A stretch of 64,000 bases of DNA from Eustoma russellianum (lineage: Eukaryota; Streptophyta; Magnoliopsida; Gentianales; Gentianaceae): positions 24,192,018 to 24,256,017 of the forward strand of contig AP025067.1 of assembly GCA_036186865.1 (NCBI GenBank). Reading direction: 5' to 3'. Under the pieces are notes generated by a model. The model was not told where the DNA came from and made no database searches. It saw only the letters and a list, made by a program, of their open reading frames with translations. Positions within the stretch are counted from its first letter, which is position 1, and the number at the start of each line of letters is the position of its first letter. The position numbers and the translations under genes are program-made. Of this stretch, positions 10,609 through 22,716 are shown piece after piece.

Positions 10609-13119
10609 TGTTATGTCCCGCACCCTCCGTAAAATAAATAAAGGATAAACGGAAATTAAATAGGTTAAGGAAAATAAATGATAATGAATTAAGAATTAAG
10701 TATTAGGATTAAATAGAGTTTATTGAAAGGATTAAATACGGAATTAAGTAGTATTTAATTTTGGAATTAAATATTAGGAATTTATCCATTAAGATAAATA
10801 AGATAATAGGATATAATTTAGAAACTCCAAATTCCACCCTTTCCATATAAAAAATGACAGAACGTCAGTTTTCTCCCATTACTCAGAAAAGCGTCGACTC
10901 CTTGCTCTCCAAGCCCTAGTCGTTCCTTCAAGCATAGGAGAGGAAGTCAATCTCTAGGAAACCGATCCAACCTTCATTCGTTCTTCAATTCTTCTTCAAG
11001 TAATCAAAGGCAATTAATCTACTTATAAGTTCTTACGTTTTGTGAAAGAAAAAGGCCTACTTTTGATATCAAATTGGATCACCATGCAGTAATTTCTTTA
11101 TGTGAATCTATATGTGCGATTTATGTGTTTTGGTTTGAGATTTGGCCATTATATGTTGAAATATTGTTCGTTGTTTTGTTGTTTATATGAGATCATGTAA
11201 ATCCCAATCCCTTGAACCCTACTTTGTTGGTGTTTGCGGTTGAATGGAAGGGGAGAGTGAAAAAAGATGAAATCTTTGGGGTTGTTGGACGAATGATTGA
11301 GTCTTAGGCTTGAATCTTTGATGTGCGTGTGAAGGATCTTGTTTGGGTGGATTAAGAATGGATTGATAGGGAAGATTAGGCTTGGAATGATTGGAAGGAA
11401 GTTGGAAAACGATTGGGATTAAGATCTGCAGTTTCTGCAGAAATCGCAGGATGAAGGTTCTGAAAATTGGTGACGTCAATCGATCGATGTCAGGATATGA
11501 CGTACGTCGATCGATCAACGTATGGCAAGTGAGGGGATGACGTATTCCAGATGTACGTAGATCGATCGACGTAGGTTGAGTGAGAGATCGATGTGCCTCA
11601 GATGGACATCGATCGATCGACGTGGGTTGAGTGAGAGTTCGACGTCCCTCAGATGGACATCGATCGATCGACATCAGGGTATGACGTACATCGATCGATC
11701 GATGTTAGGGTATGACGTCCTGCAGTTTTGTGGAAAAATAAGGGAAGAAAGAGGGAAGCTAGGAGACCCTTTTTGGGTGACCTTAGGGACTTCTTAGGAC
11801 ATGATTGAGGTTAGTCTAAGTCTTGAGAACATGACTTAAGATGGTGAATCAAATTTGGAGAATTCGAAGGGTATTCGAATCTGATTTCAACGTGAATGAC
11901 CTAAGGGGTTAGGAATGAATGTATGTGGCTTTACGGAGTACAACAGAGGAATGTGAGGGTTCTTACATTGGCTTTTGAGTTCTAGAATCAATGTTTAGGT
12001 GATGTCGACCTGCCATGAAGAATAAGCTCGAGTGTGTGAGTAAGATGAGCCTCGTGTGACTGATTGATATGTGAACGTGGTTTGAAGTATGTGATTAAAG
12101 AATGTGATTGAAATGAGGACTCTTGCATCATGGCACTTGCATCTGCATAATGATTTGAAAAGAGCTGTGCTTCGGCACAGGGCATAAAGTTTGCGAAATT
12201 GGCTGTAACGTGAAACGGGATAGAAATATAAGTCGTGGAGCGTTACAGGGTATAAAGTTGGTTGTAATGTGACACGGGATGGAAATATAAGCCGTGGAGC
12301 ATTACAGGGTATAAAGTTAGCTGTAACGTGACACGGGATGGAAATATAAGCCGTGAAGCGTTGCAGGGTATAAAGTTGACTGTAATGTGACACGGGATGA
12401 AAATATAAGCCGTGAAGCATTACAGGGTATAAAGTTATGTGACCGGACATTGTGACATGCATTGCACTGTTTTGAAAAGAAATTGCACATGCATTTGTGA
12501 CTGTGTAGTGTAGTGCATATTTTGTCATGCATCACGTGAGTCAGTTCGGTATGGTTGATACGTGACGTGATTGATTGTGCATTGTTGAATGTTATGAATT
12601 GCCGTTCTTATGTCCTTGTACTGTTAAATCTATGCTCTTGAAAGTATACAAGACATGTGTCCCATTATCCCTTGAATTATATATTACTTATGTCTTGCCA
12701 TGTATTGATCTCGTCTGTCTTATAAGCGGGTTACTTGCTAGCGTTTTTCGCTAAGGGTACTATCTTTATTTTGCAGATAAGCCTAGCTATGACATGATCT
12801 TCATAGAGGACGACGGCGAGTGGGCCGAATGTGACGCTTAGTATCTTAATGGGAGATAGTCGGGACTGTTGCTAGTTATTTCAGTTTCTTTCATTCATTT
12901 GAAGATTTAGATGGCTGCGTCCATAAACGAATATTGATGGTCACTTTATTGTTGGTGTACCGTATTGATGGTTTAGATTTACGAAATACGTGTTTCCGCA
13001 CTTATTTCTCTTACATCATTGATGATGTGTATTCGAGAGATGAGACGTCTTGTAGTCTTCTCAATAAGCTACGACGGGTGCACCGGTTCGGATTCCGCTG
13101 TCCGGGTCGGGGCGCTACA
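10609..13119 (+). repeat. 3' LTR of the Tekay-like element (2511 bp)
   Basis: It starts TGTTATGTCCCG and ends CTACA, followed by the TSD GATCC. Colinear with 3172-5671, with scattered substitutions. It repeats the palindrome cluster (11473-11712) and the hairpin array (12183-12433). Confidence 0.93.
12183..12433. repeat. Four 59-bp hairpin repeats in 3' LTR
   Basis: Same four units as in the 5' LTR, with left arms at about 12203, 12262, 12321 and 12380. Unit 1 pairs perfectly here (CTGTAACG / CGTTACAG). Unit 2 has one wobble-type change in its left arm (TTGTAATG). Confidence 0.85.
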
Positions 13120-13124
13120 GATCC

Positions 13125-13797
13125 TATATATGTATATGTTTATATATGTGCCGCAGAAAGTTATATGTATGATATGTCAAATTAAAATTGCTGTTGCTTT
13201 TGTTTGTTGGTGGCTGCCGTGGTCTAAATGAAAGGAAAAGAAAAAAAAGAGATCCTGAGAGGTTTTTTCTATTTTATTTTATTTGTTTTCTGTGTCTTGA
13301 ACCGTGTGTGCATGTATGTTTATTGTATTTTGTTTGTTTTATTTTTCTTTAATTGTGTGTGCATATGTTTATGTAATAAATGTGCTGTGACTGAAATTAT
13401 TTGTTTTCTGTTTCTTGAACCGTGTGTGTATGTATGTTTATTGTATTTTGTTTGTTTTCTTTCTCTTTAATTGTGTGTGCATATGTTTATGTAATAAACG
13501 TGCTGTGATTAAAAATTTGTATATGGCAACAAATTTTGTGTGGAGTGGGCTTCGACCAAAGGGAAAAAAAGAGAAATTGAGAAGATTAATGTATATTTTA
13601 TATGTATGTGAAATTGGAAGTAGTATTTGAGGATACGTTGGGCCGAAAGTGTTTGGCTTTTTGTTGGATGTTCTTTCGGCCTCATCCAGTGACAACATAG
13701 GGGGCATGATTGGTAAATGCATGTGACTAGTAAGTTATATTGTGTAAGTATAAGCATGTATATGCACGTGTATTGACACGGGCATATATGTAGGTAT
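13125..13797. other. Intergenic DNA with a 118-bp tandem duplication
   Basis: No gene seen. 13282-13399 and 13400-13517 are two head-to-tail copies of a T/G-rich 118-bp unit starting TTTGTTTTCTG. The rest is AT-rich. The last three bases (TAT, 13795-13797) are the left TSD of the CACTA element. Confidence 0.75.
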
Positions 13798-13808
13798 CAC
13801 CACAAAAA
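13798..13808 (+). repeat. Left terminal inverted repeat of the CACTA element
   Basis: CACCACAAAAA, the inverted complement of 24336-24346. CACCA replaces the more usual CACTA. Confidence 0.9.
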
Positions 13809-13814
13809 CAAAAG

Positions 13815-14282
13815 CCTATAGCGACAGACAAAAAACGTCGCTATTTCGTCGCTACAGGCATATAGCGACGAAATAGCGACGAAAAATGAATGTCGTTATA
13901 CGGCTTGTCGCAAAGCAAATTTCGTCGGCAATGCGTCGCTGTATTGTGACGAAAAAATTGCGTCGGTGTATCGTCGCAAAACTGCGACGAGAAACTGTCA
14001 GGTCTGCGACCTTTTTTCTGTTGTCGCTGTTTCGTCGGTAAATTATTTCGTCGCTATTTCGTATTTTTTATTTTTTTATTAATTTTCTGCGACAAAGAAT
14101 TTCGTCGCAAAATTTCGTCGGTATATGTTTTACCGTCGCTATTTATTATTTTTTTATTTTTTGTTTCCGTTTTATTTCGTCGCAAAATGTCGTCGTTAAT
14201 ATGTCTTTTCGTCGCTAATTTTAAATTTTTGTTTTTTATTTCCGATCTGCGACAGACCAATTTCGTCGCCGGTTCGTCGGTA
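13815..14282. repeat. Left subterminal motif array of the CACTA element
   Basis: More than a dozen copies of a 9-10-bp motif, TCGTCGCTA / TAGCGACGA and close variants, in both orientations and often as back-to-back palindromes. In En/Spm elements such arrays are binding sites of the TNPA protein; that role here is inferred. Confidence 0.85.
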
Positions 14283-14625
14283 TTTGTTATTTTTAAAAAT
14301 ATTAAATTTACTAATAATTATTTTAAATACATTATTTAATATTAAATTTTAAATTTTTTTTGATTTATTAATAATATTAATACATTATTAATTAAAAAGT
14401 TTTTATTATTATTATTTAATTTCTATAATATATTTTATTTTGTATATTAAATCATTTGTACAAATATTATACAGTAATACGGTATTTGCGCATTCAAGTT
14501 CGTATAATTAAACAACACAAACGAAATAGAATCCGTAAAATTGTCAGATAGAATATATAAAAGTACAAAGAAAATGTCAATACAACAAATGAAATAGACT
14601 GTACAAACAATGAAAAAATAAAAAA
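14283..14625. other. AT-rich spacer, 3' side of the TNPA-like gene
   Basis: Extremely AT-rich, no coding signal. Probably the 3' UTR and polyadenylation region of the minus-strand gene ending at 14626. Confidence 0.5.
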
Positions 14626-16551
14626 CTATGAAGAGGAAGATGGAGGGGGATCATGCGGAGAAGAGTGACCATCAGGAGGGCGGGGCTGAGGCTGAGGCTG
14701 CGAGGAGTTGGAAATGAAAGTCATGACGACCTGCGACAGCTGGAAGATTTGCTGGTTCGTTGCCTGCTGCACCTGCATCGTCTGATTCTGCGCATGCTCA
14801 AACGCCTGCTGAAGCACCTGCTGAAGCGCCTGCTGCATCGCCTGCTGCTGCGACTGCAGTGCCTGTAAACTCTCCTCTTGCCTCGTCCTGATGGACTCTA
14901 TCTCACGCTGCAGCGCCGCATTATCTGCTTCCAGGCGCGAAATATCCTCTGGCGTCGCAGAAGGCGCGGAGGTGCTGGCCTCAGAGGAAGCACCTGGATG
15001 CAGAACTTCGGAAAAGAATCGCGGCGCTGCTGATCCAACCCCGTACACCTCCTTCTTCTTCTTATTCTGAGGGCCGACGGTCCGAACCGCATCCCAATAA
15101 GCGCGGTTCTTGTCGGCCTGTTCGCCCCTATCTGCGAGTAATCTGTTGTACTCGTCCTGAAATGAGAATATGAATTGTTATGGTTTAGCAATAAAACAAA
15201 CTAAGGAAACAAAACAAATGATATCGTAGTCTACTTACACTGATGTCGCGGGCCTTCGTCGTGATCCAGTCCTCCGTTCCGTCGGAGGCTCTCTTCCGAT
15301 GCGTCTTGTAGAAGAGATTGTAGGAGGCTGGCCACTCCCCCGTCTCCTGGTGCTGAAAGAATGAAATAAAATATGTTAGTGATATGCAGAATTTTTAAAA
15401 ATTTCGGCATGACCTATTCGTTTATCGGAGGTATCCCGACCTTAAAGGCCTCTCCCAAGTCAAATCACATGTACCACTTAAAGTAACCATATACGAATAC
15501 CAAAAAAACAACAGCGCAACATAAGTAATCAACGAATATAGATAATCCACTTAACTCACTGAATGTAAATAATCCACTTAAGTCGATGAATGTAAATAAT
15601 CCAATGAAATCAATGAAGGTCGTTATAATCCAATATTAAAATACTCACCATAGAACGCATCGTGGTGGCGTGGGAAACCGATCCACCTGAGTGTGTGGCA
15701 GGTGCTGGGCCCTGTACGTTGCCGCTGCACCGGTTCGCCGCGTTCCGGGCGCTGCGGGCTTGGTAAGCAGGGTCCCTCCACCCTTCTACCCACGCCGCCC
15801 AGACGGCCTCGGATACGTAGGCAGGCCTTATCCACGTGGGGTCACGCTCCGACTTGGTCTTGAGGGAGTTGACGAAGTCCCCGTAGCGTTTGGCAGCCCT
15901 ATGCCGCCAGGCCTGCTCCACGTCGCGGGCGATGTCGGCTGGCCAGCTGTACGACTTCTGCAATTATCATACGGAGGAATAATAAAAGTGTGGTTAGAAA
16001 AGTAATGATTGATTACGCATCAAAAAGTGAAATTTATCAAATTTGAATACCTAAAACTCATCCCAGTAGAACCTACGTGTCTCCGGGGTGACACGGCCCC
16101 AGGTATATCCAGATGGGTCAAGCCTCAGGTGGAAGGACCGGGTGATGCAACCGGAAAGCGCGCCATTGTCCGATCCAAACCTGAAAGAGTTTAAGTTGTT
16201 AGGAAAAAATAACGCGTGAAATATATTTGAAAACATGTTAAATAAATTAATCATTACTTACGTATGGGTATCATTTGACCAAGGGAGGGGACGACGCCCT
16301 GATATGACACCCTGGTCCGATGCCGCATCAGACGCCGGATGAGGTGCTGAAACGCTGGGTGTGGGTGGCGTCGTATGTCTGGGGGGTGCGGACATGTCGG
16401 CAGACCGTAAAAGGTCTGAGTCCGCAGCCAGAGCGGCGGTCGAAACCGAGGCATACGTATCATGCTGATGAATGAACGCATCGAACTCTCCTTGAAGGTC
16501 CTGTGTAGATGGTGGGTATGTGGATCTCGTCGGTAAACCGTCACTAGCCAT
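14626..16551 (-). CDS. TNPA / Ptta-like plant transposase accessory protein (five exons, one nonsense codon)
   Basis: Second gene of the CACTA element, resembling the plant Ptta/En/Spm (transposase_24) family; such proteins bind subterminal repeats and assist transposition. Exons on the minus strand are 16551-16262, 16180-16051, 15957-15649, 15352-15239 and 15156-14626. All introns are GT-AG and the phases join (458 codons in total). Exon 1 is Ser/Pro/Ala-rich. Exons 2-4 hold the conserved core (LDPSGYTWGRV, then WPADIARDVEQAWRHRAAKRY, then GEWPASYNLFYKTHRKR). Exon 5 carries a Glu/Gln-rich coiled coil (ISRLEADNAALQREIESIRT and a long Q-rich run) and a Pro/Ser tail. The last codon of exon 2 (16053-16051) is TAG where CAG is expected, so the protein is interrupted unless read through or spliced otherwise. 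Confidence 0.8.
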
Positions 16552-16736
16552 TAGATCTGAGAGGAACATATTAATAATTTTTAAACGGAGGTTTCCCAGC
16601 CTTAATGGCCTCTCCAAAGACAAATGCAAATCATACCGAAAATCATATGCAAACCTCTTACAAAACAGTTTGTACATGCATCATTCATTGGCCAACCACA
16701 CCACATTTCAACTAATTCAACCTTAACAACAATATT

Positions 16737-17560
16737 GGTGCATATATACCATATATACCCGTATATACCCGTACATACATATATATACCATATACATATA
16801 TACCCGTATATACATATATATACCCGTATATGCATATATATATATATATATATATATATACCGTATATACATATATATACCATATACATATATGTACCAA
16901 AAATAGATTACATAATTATAAATATATTTAAATAGGAAAAATATATATACATACATAATTCTACCAAAAAAAAAACAGTTTCTTATAATTTTACATATAT
17001 TTATATACAAAAATTACAAAAGATATATTACAAATCTATTAAAAACAGTTTTTACAAATTTAACTATATTTAAATACGAAATTAAATATATGTACCGTAT
17101 ATATGTACCGTATATATGTATTTGTGCGTGTATATATGTATTAAAAACATATACATACATATACCGTATATATGTATATGTGCGTGTACCGTATATATGT
17201 ATATGTGCGTGTATATATGTATTAAAAACATATACATACATATACATATACATATACATACATTTACAAATCTATTAAATACATATACATACATATACAT
17301 ACATATACATATACATACATACGGTAATTGCAATAAAAACGAAATACATACATATACATATACATACATACGGTGCATACATACATATACATAAAAACGA
17401 AATATACATATACATATACATATACATACATACGGTACATACATACATGCGGTACATACATACATATACATAAAAACGAAATATACATATACATTTACAT
17501 ACATACGGTACATACATACATATACATAAAAACGAAATATACATATACATATACATATAT
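16737..17560. repeat. TATACA/CATATA microsatellite tract in the CACTA element
   Basis: About 800 bp of degenerate (TACATA)n, (TATACC) and (TA)n, between the start of the TNPA-like gene and a G-rich segment. The Tyr/Ile-rich ORFs here are low-complexity artefacts. It may lie in a leader intron or the promoter of the minus-strand gene. Confidence 0.85.
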
Positions 17561-17589
17561 ATACGGTAATTGCAATAAAAACGAAATAG

Positions 17590-17870
17590 GAAGAAAAACT
17601 AACCGGAGAGGGGAGGTCAACGGAGAGGAAGCTCGTCGGGGGGGTTCGCCGGAGGGGATTTCTTCGCGAGGGGGGGGTTTTCGCCGGAGGGAGGGGAGGT
17701 TTTCGCGGGGGGAGGGAAATGGGGAAGAAGAAGGGAATTTCAGCTTATATCTATGAAATTTTGCGACGACATAGCGACGGAAGTTCCGTCGCTATTTAGT
17801 TTCGTCGCTATTTTTCATGGTCGTCGTTATTTCAAATTTAGCGACGAAACATTTCGTCGGTAACGCGTCG
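17590..17870 (-). promoter_or_regulatory. Likely promoter/leader of the TNPA-like gene
   Basis: On the minus strand this holds a cluster of the TCGTCGCTA motif (17760-17870), then a pyrimidine-rich stretch (17600-17725, seen as runs of G on the plus strand) typical of plant 5' UTRs. It lies between the 3' end of the transposase gene and the TNPA-like gene. Transcription start not located. Confidence 0.45.
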
Positions 17871-17989
17871 GTGTTATCATTTTTGAAAAAAAAATAATAC
17901 AAAATATAAAGTAGTATATACATGAATATAAGTACATCAACACATACACACTTTCATATAAAGAGGTACATAAAAAATTTTGGCTAACG

Positions 17990-20900
17990 TCAATCTTCCT
18001 GGTCATCTGCATCCTCATACGCATCTTCATCTTCGTCTTCATCTTCATCTTCATCTACATGCTCGTCGTCCTCTTCATCCTCGTATTCGTCTTCGACTAC
18101 GTCTTCAATATTGTCAGACGGTTGTATGTTGAGATGAATTTTGATAAAACCGCCGTTGGGGTCATTTAGAGGGAGGTCGTGCAGTTGAACATGTGTCGTA
18201 TCTAGAACGGACGGGTTTTCTTCTTGAAATGCGGCGTCCATACCATCTGAAACTGTCTGTATACTCACATCAAACTTGCTCGATTTCACTTTGCACACGG
18301 CTCGCCAGTCTTTTGAGCTCGCATTCATCCTCGTTGTTGGATACGATAGATAGTACACCTGGGACGCTTGACTAGCCAAAACGTATGGATCGTATTTTCT
18401 GTACCGTCGCCCTTGGTGTATGTCTACCAACTTATATTGGTCGTGGACCTTTGTGCCAACGCGATAACCTTCTCGAGTTGGATCGTACCATTCGCACTTG
18501 AATAGGACCACCCGCTTTATAGGCAATGCGGGATATTCGAGCTCAATGATGTCAGTAAGGTAGCCGTAGAAGTCATCCTCGTCCGGGCTATTGTCATAAC
18601 GCTTGACACACACTCCGCTGTTCTCCGACGATTTTCGGCTGGCATGGGAGACTGTGTGGAATCTATACCCGTTGACAAAACACATGTCGTGTCGCGTGAC
18701 TCTGTTCAATGGACCCTCGGCTACTGGCGTCAGAATGTAACCGTACTCATCGTCAGCCAGATGACCTTTGCTCGCCTGTAAAAGGACAAGTAAGTATACA
18801 TCAACGGGGCAATAAATGTGTATCACATATCGTACACGTAACAGGCAAATACTAAACTTACATGCCACCTGAACCAATCAGCAAACTTGGAATCTAACTC
18901 ATTGTTTATTGCATCGCTCGATATACCCGGTGAATGGTGTTGCAATAAATCAACGAACAAGCTGAAGCAAATTACGAATGAGTACCCTGTATATCTTTGT
19001 AACATAATGGATAGAGTATCGCAAGGTATTTACAAAATAAAATGGGAAATCGTTTATACCTCTGGAAACGGTCGACTTGACGGCAGTTGCGCAGAACATA
19101 AGAATGAGCAATCTTCAGCTCGTTGTCCCCCAATATCATTTCCTTTCCCTGTCCGTGAAATCTGATCGGATGTGTGAATATTGGGAGGACACCGGATCTG
19201 GAAATGCCGTCGTCGTTCCGGGGAACATCTCTGCACCTCGACGGGACATCTGGCTCGAAGTAATGAGACACGAAGGTCGATGCTTCCTCCGTCAGATAGG
19301 CATTGCACATAGAGGCCTCGACTTTCGCCTTGTTCTTGATGTTCAGCTTCAAATGCCTGAGATATCTGTTCATATAGTGAATATATGTTCAAATGCATAT
19401 CGCTTAGACACATAAGAATGTCATGCACATAAAAAAGAGTACCTCTCGAACGGATACATCCACCTGTACTGAACAGGACCACCAACACGTGCATCGTATG
19501 GTAGATGAACTGGCAGGTGTTCCATTGAATCAAAGAAGGCCGGAGGGAATATAGTTTCCAGCTTGCATATGATCACTGGGATTTCGCCCTCCAGCCTTGA
19601 CATATCATCCGCCCTGAGTCTCGTGGCTGTAAGACATCTGAAGAACAGACTCATCTCGGTAATTGCTTCCCATACATTGGTTGGAAGCAGCTCGCGGAAT
19701 GCAATGGGCATCAACCGTTGCATGAACACGTGACAGTCGTGGCTCTTCATCCCGTGCAAACCGCGTTTATTCACGTCGATGTTCTTCGACAGGTTCGAAA
19801 CATGGCCATCAGGAAATCTAGCCGTCCCTAGCCACGATAACAACGCACTGACCTGCTCCGCATTCAGCGTGTACGAGGACTTCGGCATGTATGATGTGCC
19901 AACGGGATGCAGCTCCGGTCGCATGTTGAGGTCGCGCATATCAAGTCGTGCCTTCGAATTGTCTTTTGTTTTTCCTGGCACATTCAGCACTGTATTGAAA
20001 ATGTTGTCAAACACGTTCTTCTCAATATGCATGACATCCAGGTTATGTCGGATCATATTGCTCTTCCAGTACGGAAGCTCCCAGAATATGCTTCTCTTCT
20101 TCCACCCGATACAGTAACGAGCCAGGTCTGCGTTGTGACTGCCGTCCGAATCATCAGCGACCCCCACGAATCCACAACTGTCTATCTCCTGCAGCACCTC
20201 TGCACCCGTGAGGAGCTCGGGCTTTGTGTCCTTATCGACGATGCCAGGCATGAACGCCGTCACGTTCCTTCTGTACAAATGACGTCTGGGCAGGAACTTC
20301 CTATGGCTGTCGAACCAGCTTATCTTACGTCCATGTTTCAAGGACATCGTCTTCGCTTGCTTCATGCAGCAAGGGCAAGCGTATTTCCCCGCTGTGCTCC
20401 ACCCCGACAACATAGAATAAGCCGGGAAGTCACTGATCGTCCACATCAGCGCGGCGCGTAGCTGGAAGTTTTGTTTAGTCGATACATCGAACGTCTCCAC
20501 GCCAAACTCCCATAACCACTTCAGCTCCTGTATCAACGGCTGCAGGTATAGGTCGATCTTCTGTTTCGGATTCCTAGGACCTGGTGCGATCACAGTCAAG
20601 AACATGTAAGGCTTCTTCATGCACATCCAAGGCGGTAGATTGTACGGCGTCACGATTACAGGCCACGACGAATACTGCTCTCCCGACTGTCCAAACGGGT
20701 TGAACCCGTCGGTGCATAAACCCAACCTAACGTTCCTTGTCTCCGACGAAAAACCCGGATGCGTCGCATCGAACGTCCTCCAAGCTTCGCCGTCAGATGG
20801 ATGGCACATCTCGCCGTCTTTCGTGTAGTGCTCCGCGTGCCACCTCATCTGGCTAGCTGTGGCACCGGATGCGTATAGCCTCTGCAGTCTAGGGGCGAGA

Positions 20901-21745
20901 GGTAAATAGTAAAATTGTTTTCTTGGCACGTTCCGGTTTCTTTTGTTCGTTCTCCACCTGCTTGTCCCACAGACCCTGCACATGTCTTTATCCTCGTTGA
21001 TGCCCCAGTATATGATGCACCCCTCTGAACAACAATCGATTTTCTGAACCGGCAGTCCCAACGCCTGCAGCTGTTTCTTCGTCGAATAAAAACTGTCGAC
21101 CATTGTGTTCCCTTCAGGAAGAGATTCCCTCATCAGCTGACACATCCCATCGTACAATCTCTCTGTCATGCGGTGTTCCGTCTTCATGCTCGTCATCCGA
21201 CCGATCATGGACATCTGTGTGTGACTACCGCAACCAGGATACAGCGGCGTGTTGGCGGCGTTCAGCATCTCAAAAAACTGTCTCGCCTGAGGGTTCGGAT
21301 CTTCCTCCACGAATGTACGCGGCTGTTCATCCGGATCCTGCATTTGTAACAACTGCTCTCCGGTAAATGCGCCAGCGGCTGCGTCTGTCACCATCTGCAT
21401 GTATGGGTTGTGAGATCCCTCGCCTATTTCTTCGGCATTAACCTGACCGGGTCCCCCTTCGACGTGTACAGTTGCAGATGTAGACGCCCCCTCATATTCG
21501 CCGTGACAGTACCATGTATGGTAATTGTGGACGAAACCTTGTTTCAATATGTGAACCCTCACGTCACCCGGATCCTTATATTTACGGTTCTTGCATTTCT
21601 TGCACGGACATCTAATCTGCGTTCCACTTTCATTACTCGTCGCAAAATCAATAAATTCTTCGAGACCTTCAACAAATCTAAAACACCACTCCCCGTTGTT
21701 TACTCTCTGGTACATCCACTTTCTATCGCTTCTCCTCGGATCCAT
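17990..21745 (-). CDS. TNPD-like CACTA transposase (four exons, 1164 aa, open)
   Basis: Catalytic transposase of the element. Exons on the minus strand are 21745-19443, 19365-19060, 18961-18862 and 18775-17990. All introns are GT-AG and phases match (2303+306+100+786 = 3495 nt, 1164 codons plus TGA). Residues 3-80 form the transposase-associated domain (DRKWMYQRV, then CPCKKCKN and the WYCHGE end). The tnp2 transposase domain follows, with LCTDGFNPFG at about 340 and GKYACPCCMKQAK. A DUF4218 region (FMQRLMPIAFRELLP, HLPVHLPYDARVGGPVQYRW) crosses exons 1-2. Exon 4 is a DUF4216 domain (VVLFKCEWYDPT, Y-KYDPYVLASQASQVYY) ending in a strongly acidic Asp/Glu tail. No stop or frameshift found. It faces the two small genes across a shared 626-bp promoter region. 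Confidence 0.9.
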
Positions 21746-22371
21746 TTTCTCGCTACACCTTGAAACTAACAGCAGCTATCTTTTTTCGTGTGTAGAAAAA
21801 ATCAAAATTCCACACTTCTGTATTTTTGTTCAAAATTGATGATTGATGTGTTTGAAATGAGAGAAGAATGGGAGAAGAGAAGAAGAGAAGAAGAAAGACA
21901 ATGGTTTTATCGTTCCCAGTACGTTACCCACAAACAAGCACACAATACCGATGACTTAGCGACGAACGGCGACGAACAAGAAACACAAATCCCGGAGACA
22001 AACAAACACATATACCGACGACTTAGCGACGAACATCGACGAACAAGAAACACAAATCCCGGAGACAAACAAACACATATACCGACGACGTACCGACGAC
22101 CAGCGACGAAACACGTCGTTTGATATGCTTTTACCGACGAAGTACCGATTACATTGCGACGCAAAACGTCTCTTCATTCCGTACGACGTGTTTCGTCGCT
22201 AAGTCGTCGGTACGTCGTCAGTAAAAGACAGTCCGTCCAGTTCCCCATGCTTACAACTTACGATGTTTTGCGTCGCTAATTCGTCGCTATGTCGTCGCTG
22301 ATTTCATTATATAGACAGTGGATCAGCGTGTGCCCACAACAACATATAAAACAACTATTTTATAATCCAAA
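21746..22371. promoter_or_regulatory. Bidirectional promoter region between the transposase and small gene A
   Basis: It separates divergent start codons at 21745 (minus) and 22372 (plus). On the minus side there is a pyrimidine-rich leader (21860-21905 region) with a weak GATAAAAC TATA-like site at about 21906. In the middle lies a dense array of the TAGCGACGA / TCGTCGGT motif (21950-22300). A 67-bp unit containing GACGAACAAGAAACAC is tandemly duplicated there (starting 21971 and 22038). On the plus side there is a TATA box, TATATA, at 22308-22313, 59-64 bases before the ATG. Confidence 0.6.
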
Positions 22372-22716
22372 ATGGTTCGTACTAAAGCGCAAGCACGACG
22401 TGGTGGACGTGGTGGTAGGGCGGCAACACCGCCAACTGAAGTGCCTTCTTCTTCAACTGTTCCTCCCCCACCTCCTCCCCCACCAGAGCCCTCTGAGCCT
22501 CGCCGGGATCGACAAATTGTTGAACTCCAAACAGAAGTACGAGATCTGTGGAAAATGTTAGATGAGGTGAGGGCGCATGTCACGGTTCAGGAAGAGCGTC
22601 TCGACTACATAGATAATAGGCAGATGCGGATTAAATCCAAATCTGCACAGTTGAGACGCCAACTGAAGGCGTGTGCGGAGAGTATAGCTTCTCTCTGTTC
22701 GGATGACGAACAGTGA
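22372..22716 (+). CDS. Small CACTA-borne protein A (114 aa), unknown family
   Basis: I do not recognise this protein. It is read opposite to the two transposase genes. The N-terminus is basic with RGG repeats (TKAQARRGGRGGRAATPP). A run of eight prolines comes next, and residues 45-100 are rich in Leu/Glu/Arg with heptad-like spacing (IVELQTEVRDLWKMLDEVRA), suggesting a coiled coil. The tail is short and acidic, ending CSDDEQ. It shares start context, layout, the LWKM string and tail (AESIASLCSDDE) with protein B 1082 bp downstream, so the pair is a tandem duplication. A TATA box and motif array precede it and an AT-rich 3' region follows. A nuclear DNA- or RNA-binding accessory role is only a guess. 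Confidence 0.6.
   Translation: MVRTKAQARRGGRGGRAATPPTEVPSSSTVPPPPPPPPEPSEPRRDRQIVELQTEVRDLWKMLDEVRAHVTVQEERLDYIDNRQMRIKSKSAQLRRQLKACAESIASLCSDDEQ

Larger units (their letters stand above)
3172..13119 (+). mobile_element. Full-length Ty3 (gypsy) chromovirus, Tekay/Del-like, degenerate
   Basis: A 9948-bp element bounded by two near-identical LTRs (3172-5671 and 10609-13119) and by a perfect 5-bp TSD, GATCC, at 3167-3171 and 13120-13124. A primer binding site follows the left LTR and a purine tract precedes the right one. Domain order is gag with zinc knuckle, protease, reverse transcriptase, RNase H, integrase, chromodomain, which defines Ty3 elements. The C-terminal block VLRRRVIPYVKVQW and the gag type point to the Tekay/Del clade. 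Several stops and frameshifts make it non-autonomous. Two intron-like insertions with correct splice borders lie inside the coding region (7017-7125 and 8647-8716). Confidence 0.93.

Noticed and set aside
11219..11674. 151-aa minus-strand Ser/Thr/Pro ORF and its partner near 3939-4226
   Set aside because: Translation of the palindrome array in the LTRs.
16602..17756. Several Tyr/Ile/Thr-rich ORFs on both strands
   Set aside because: They are translations of the TATACA microsatellite.
21907..22177. Two Cys/Phe/Val-rich minus-strand ORFs in the CACTA promoter region
   Set aside because: Translation of the 67-bp tandem repeat and the TCGTCGCTA motifs.
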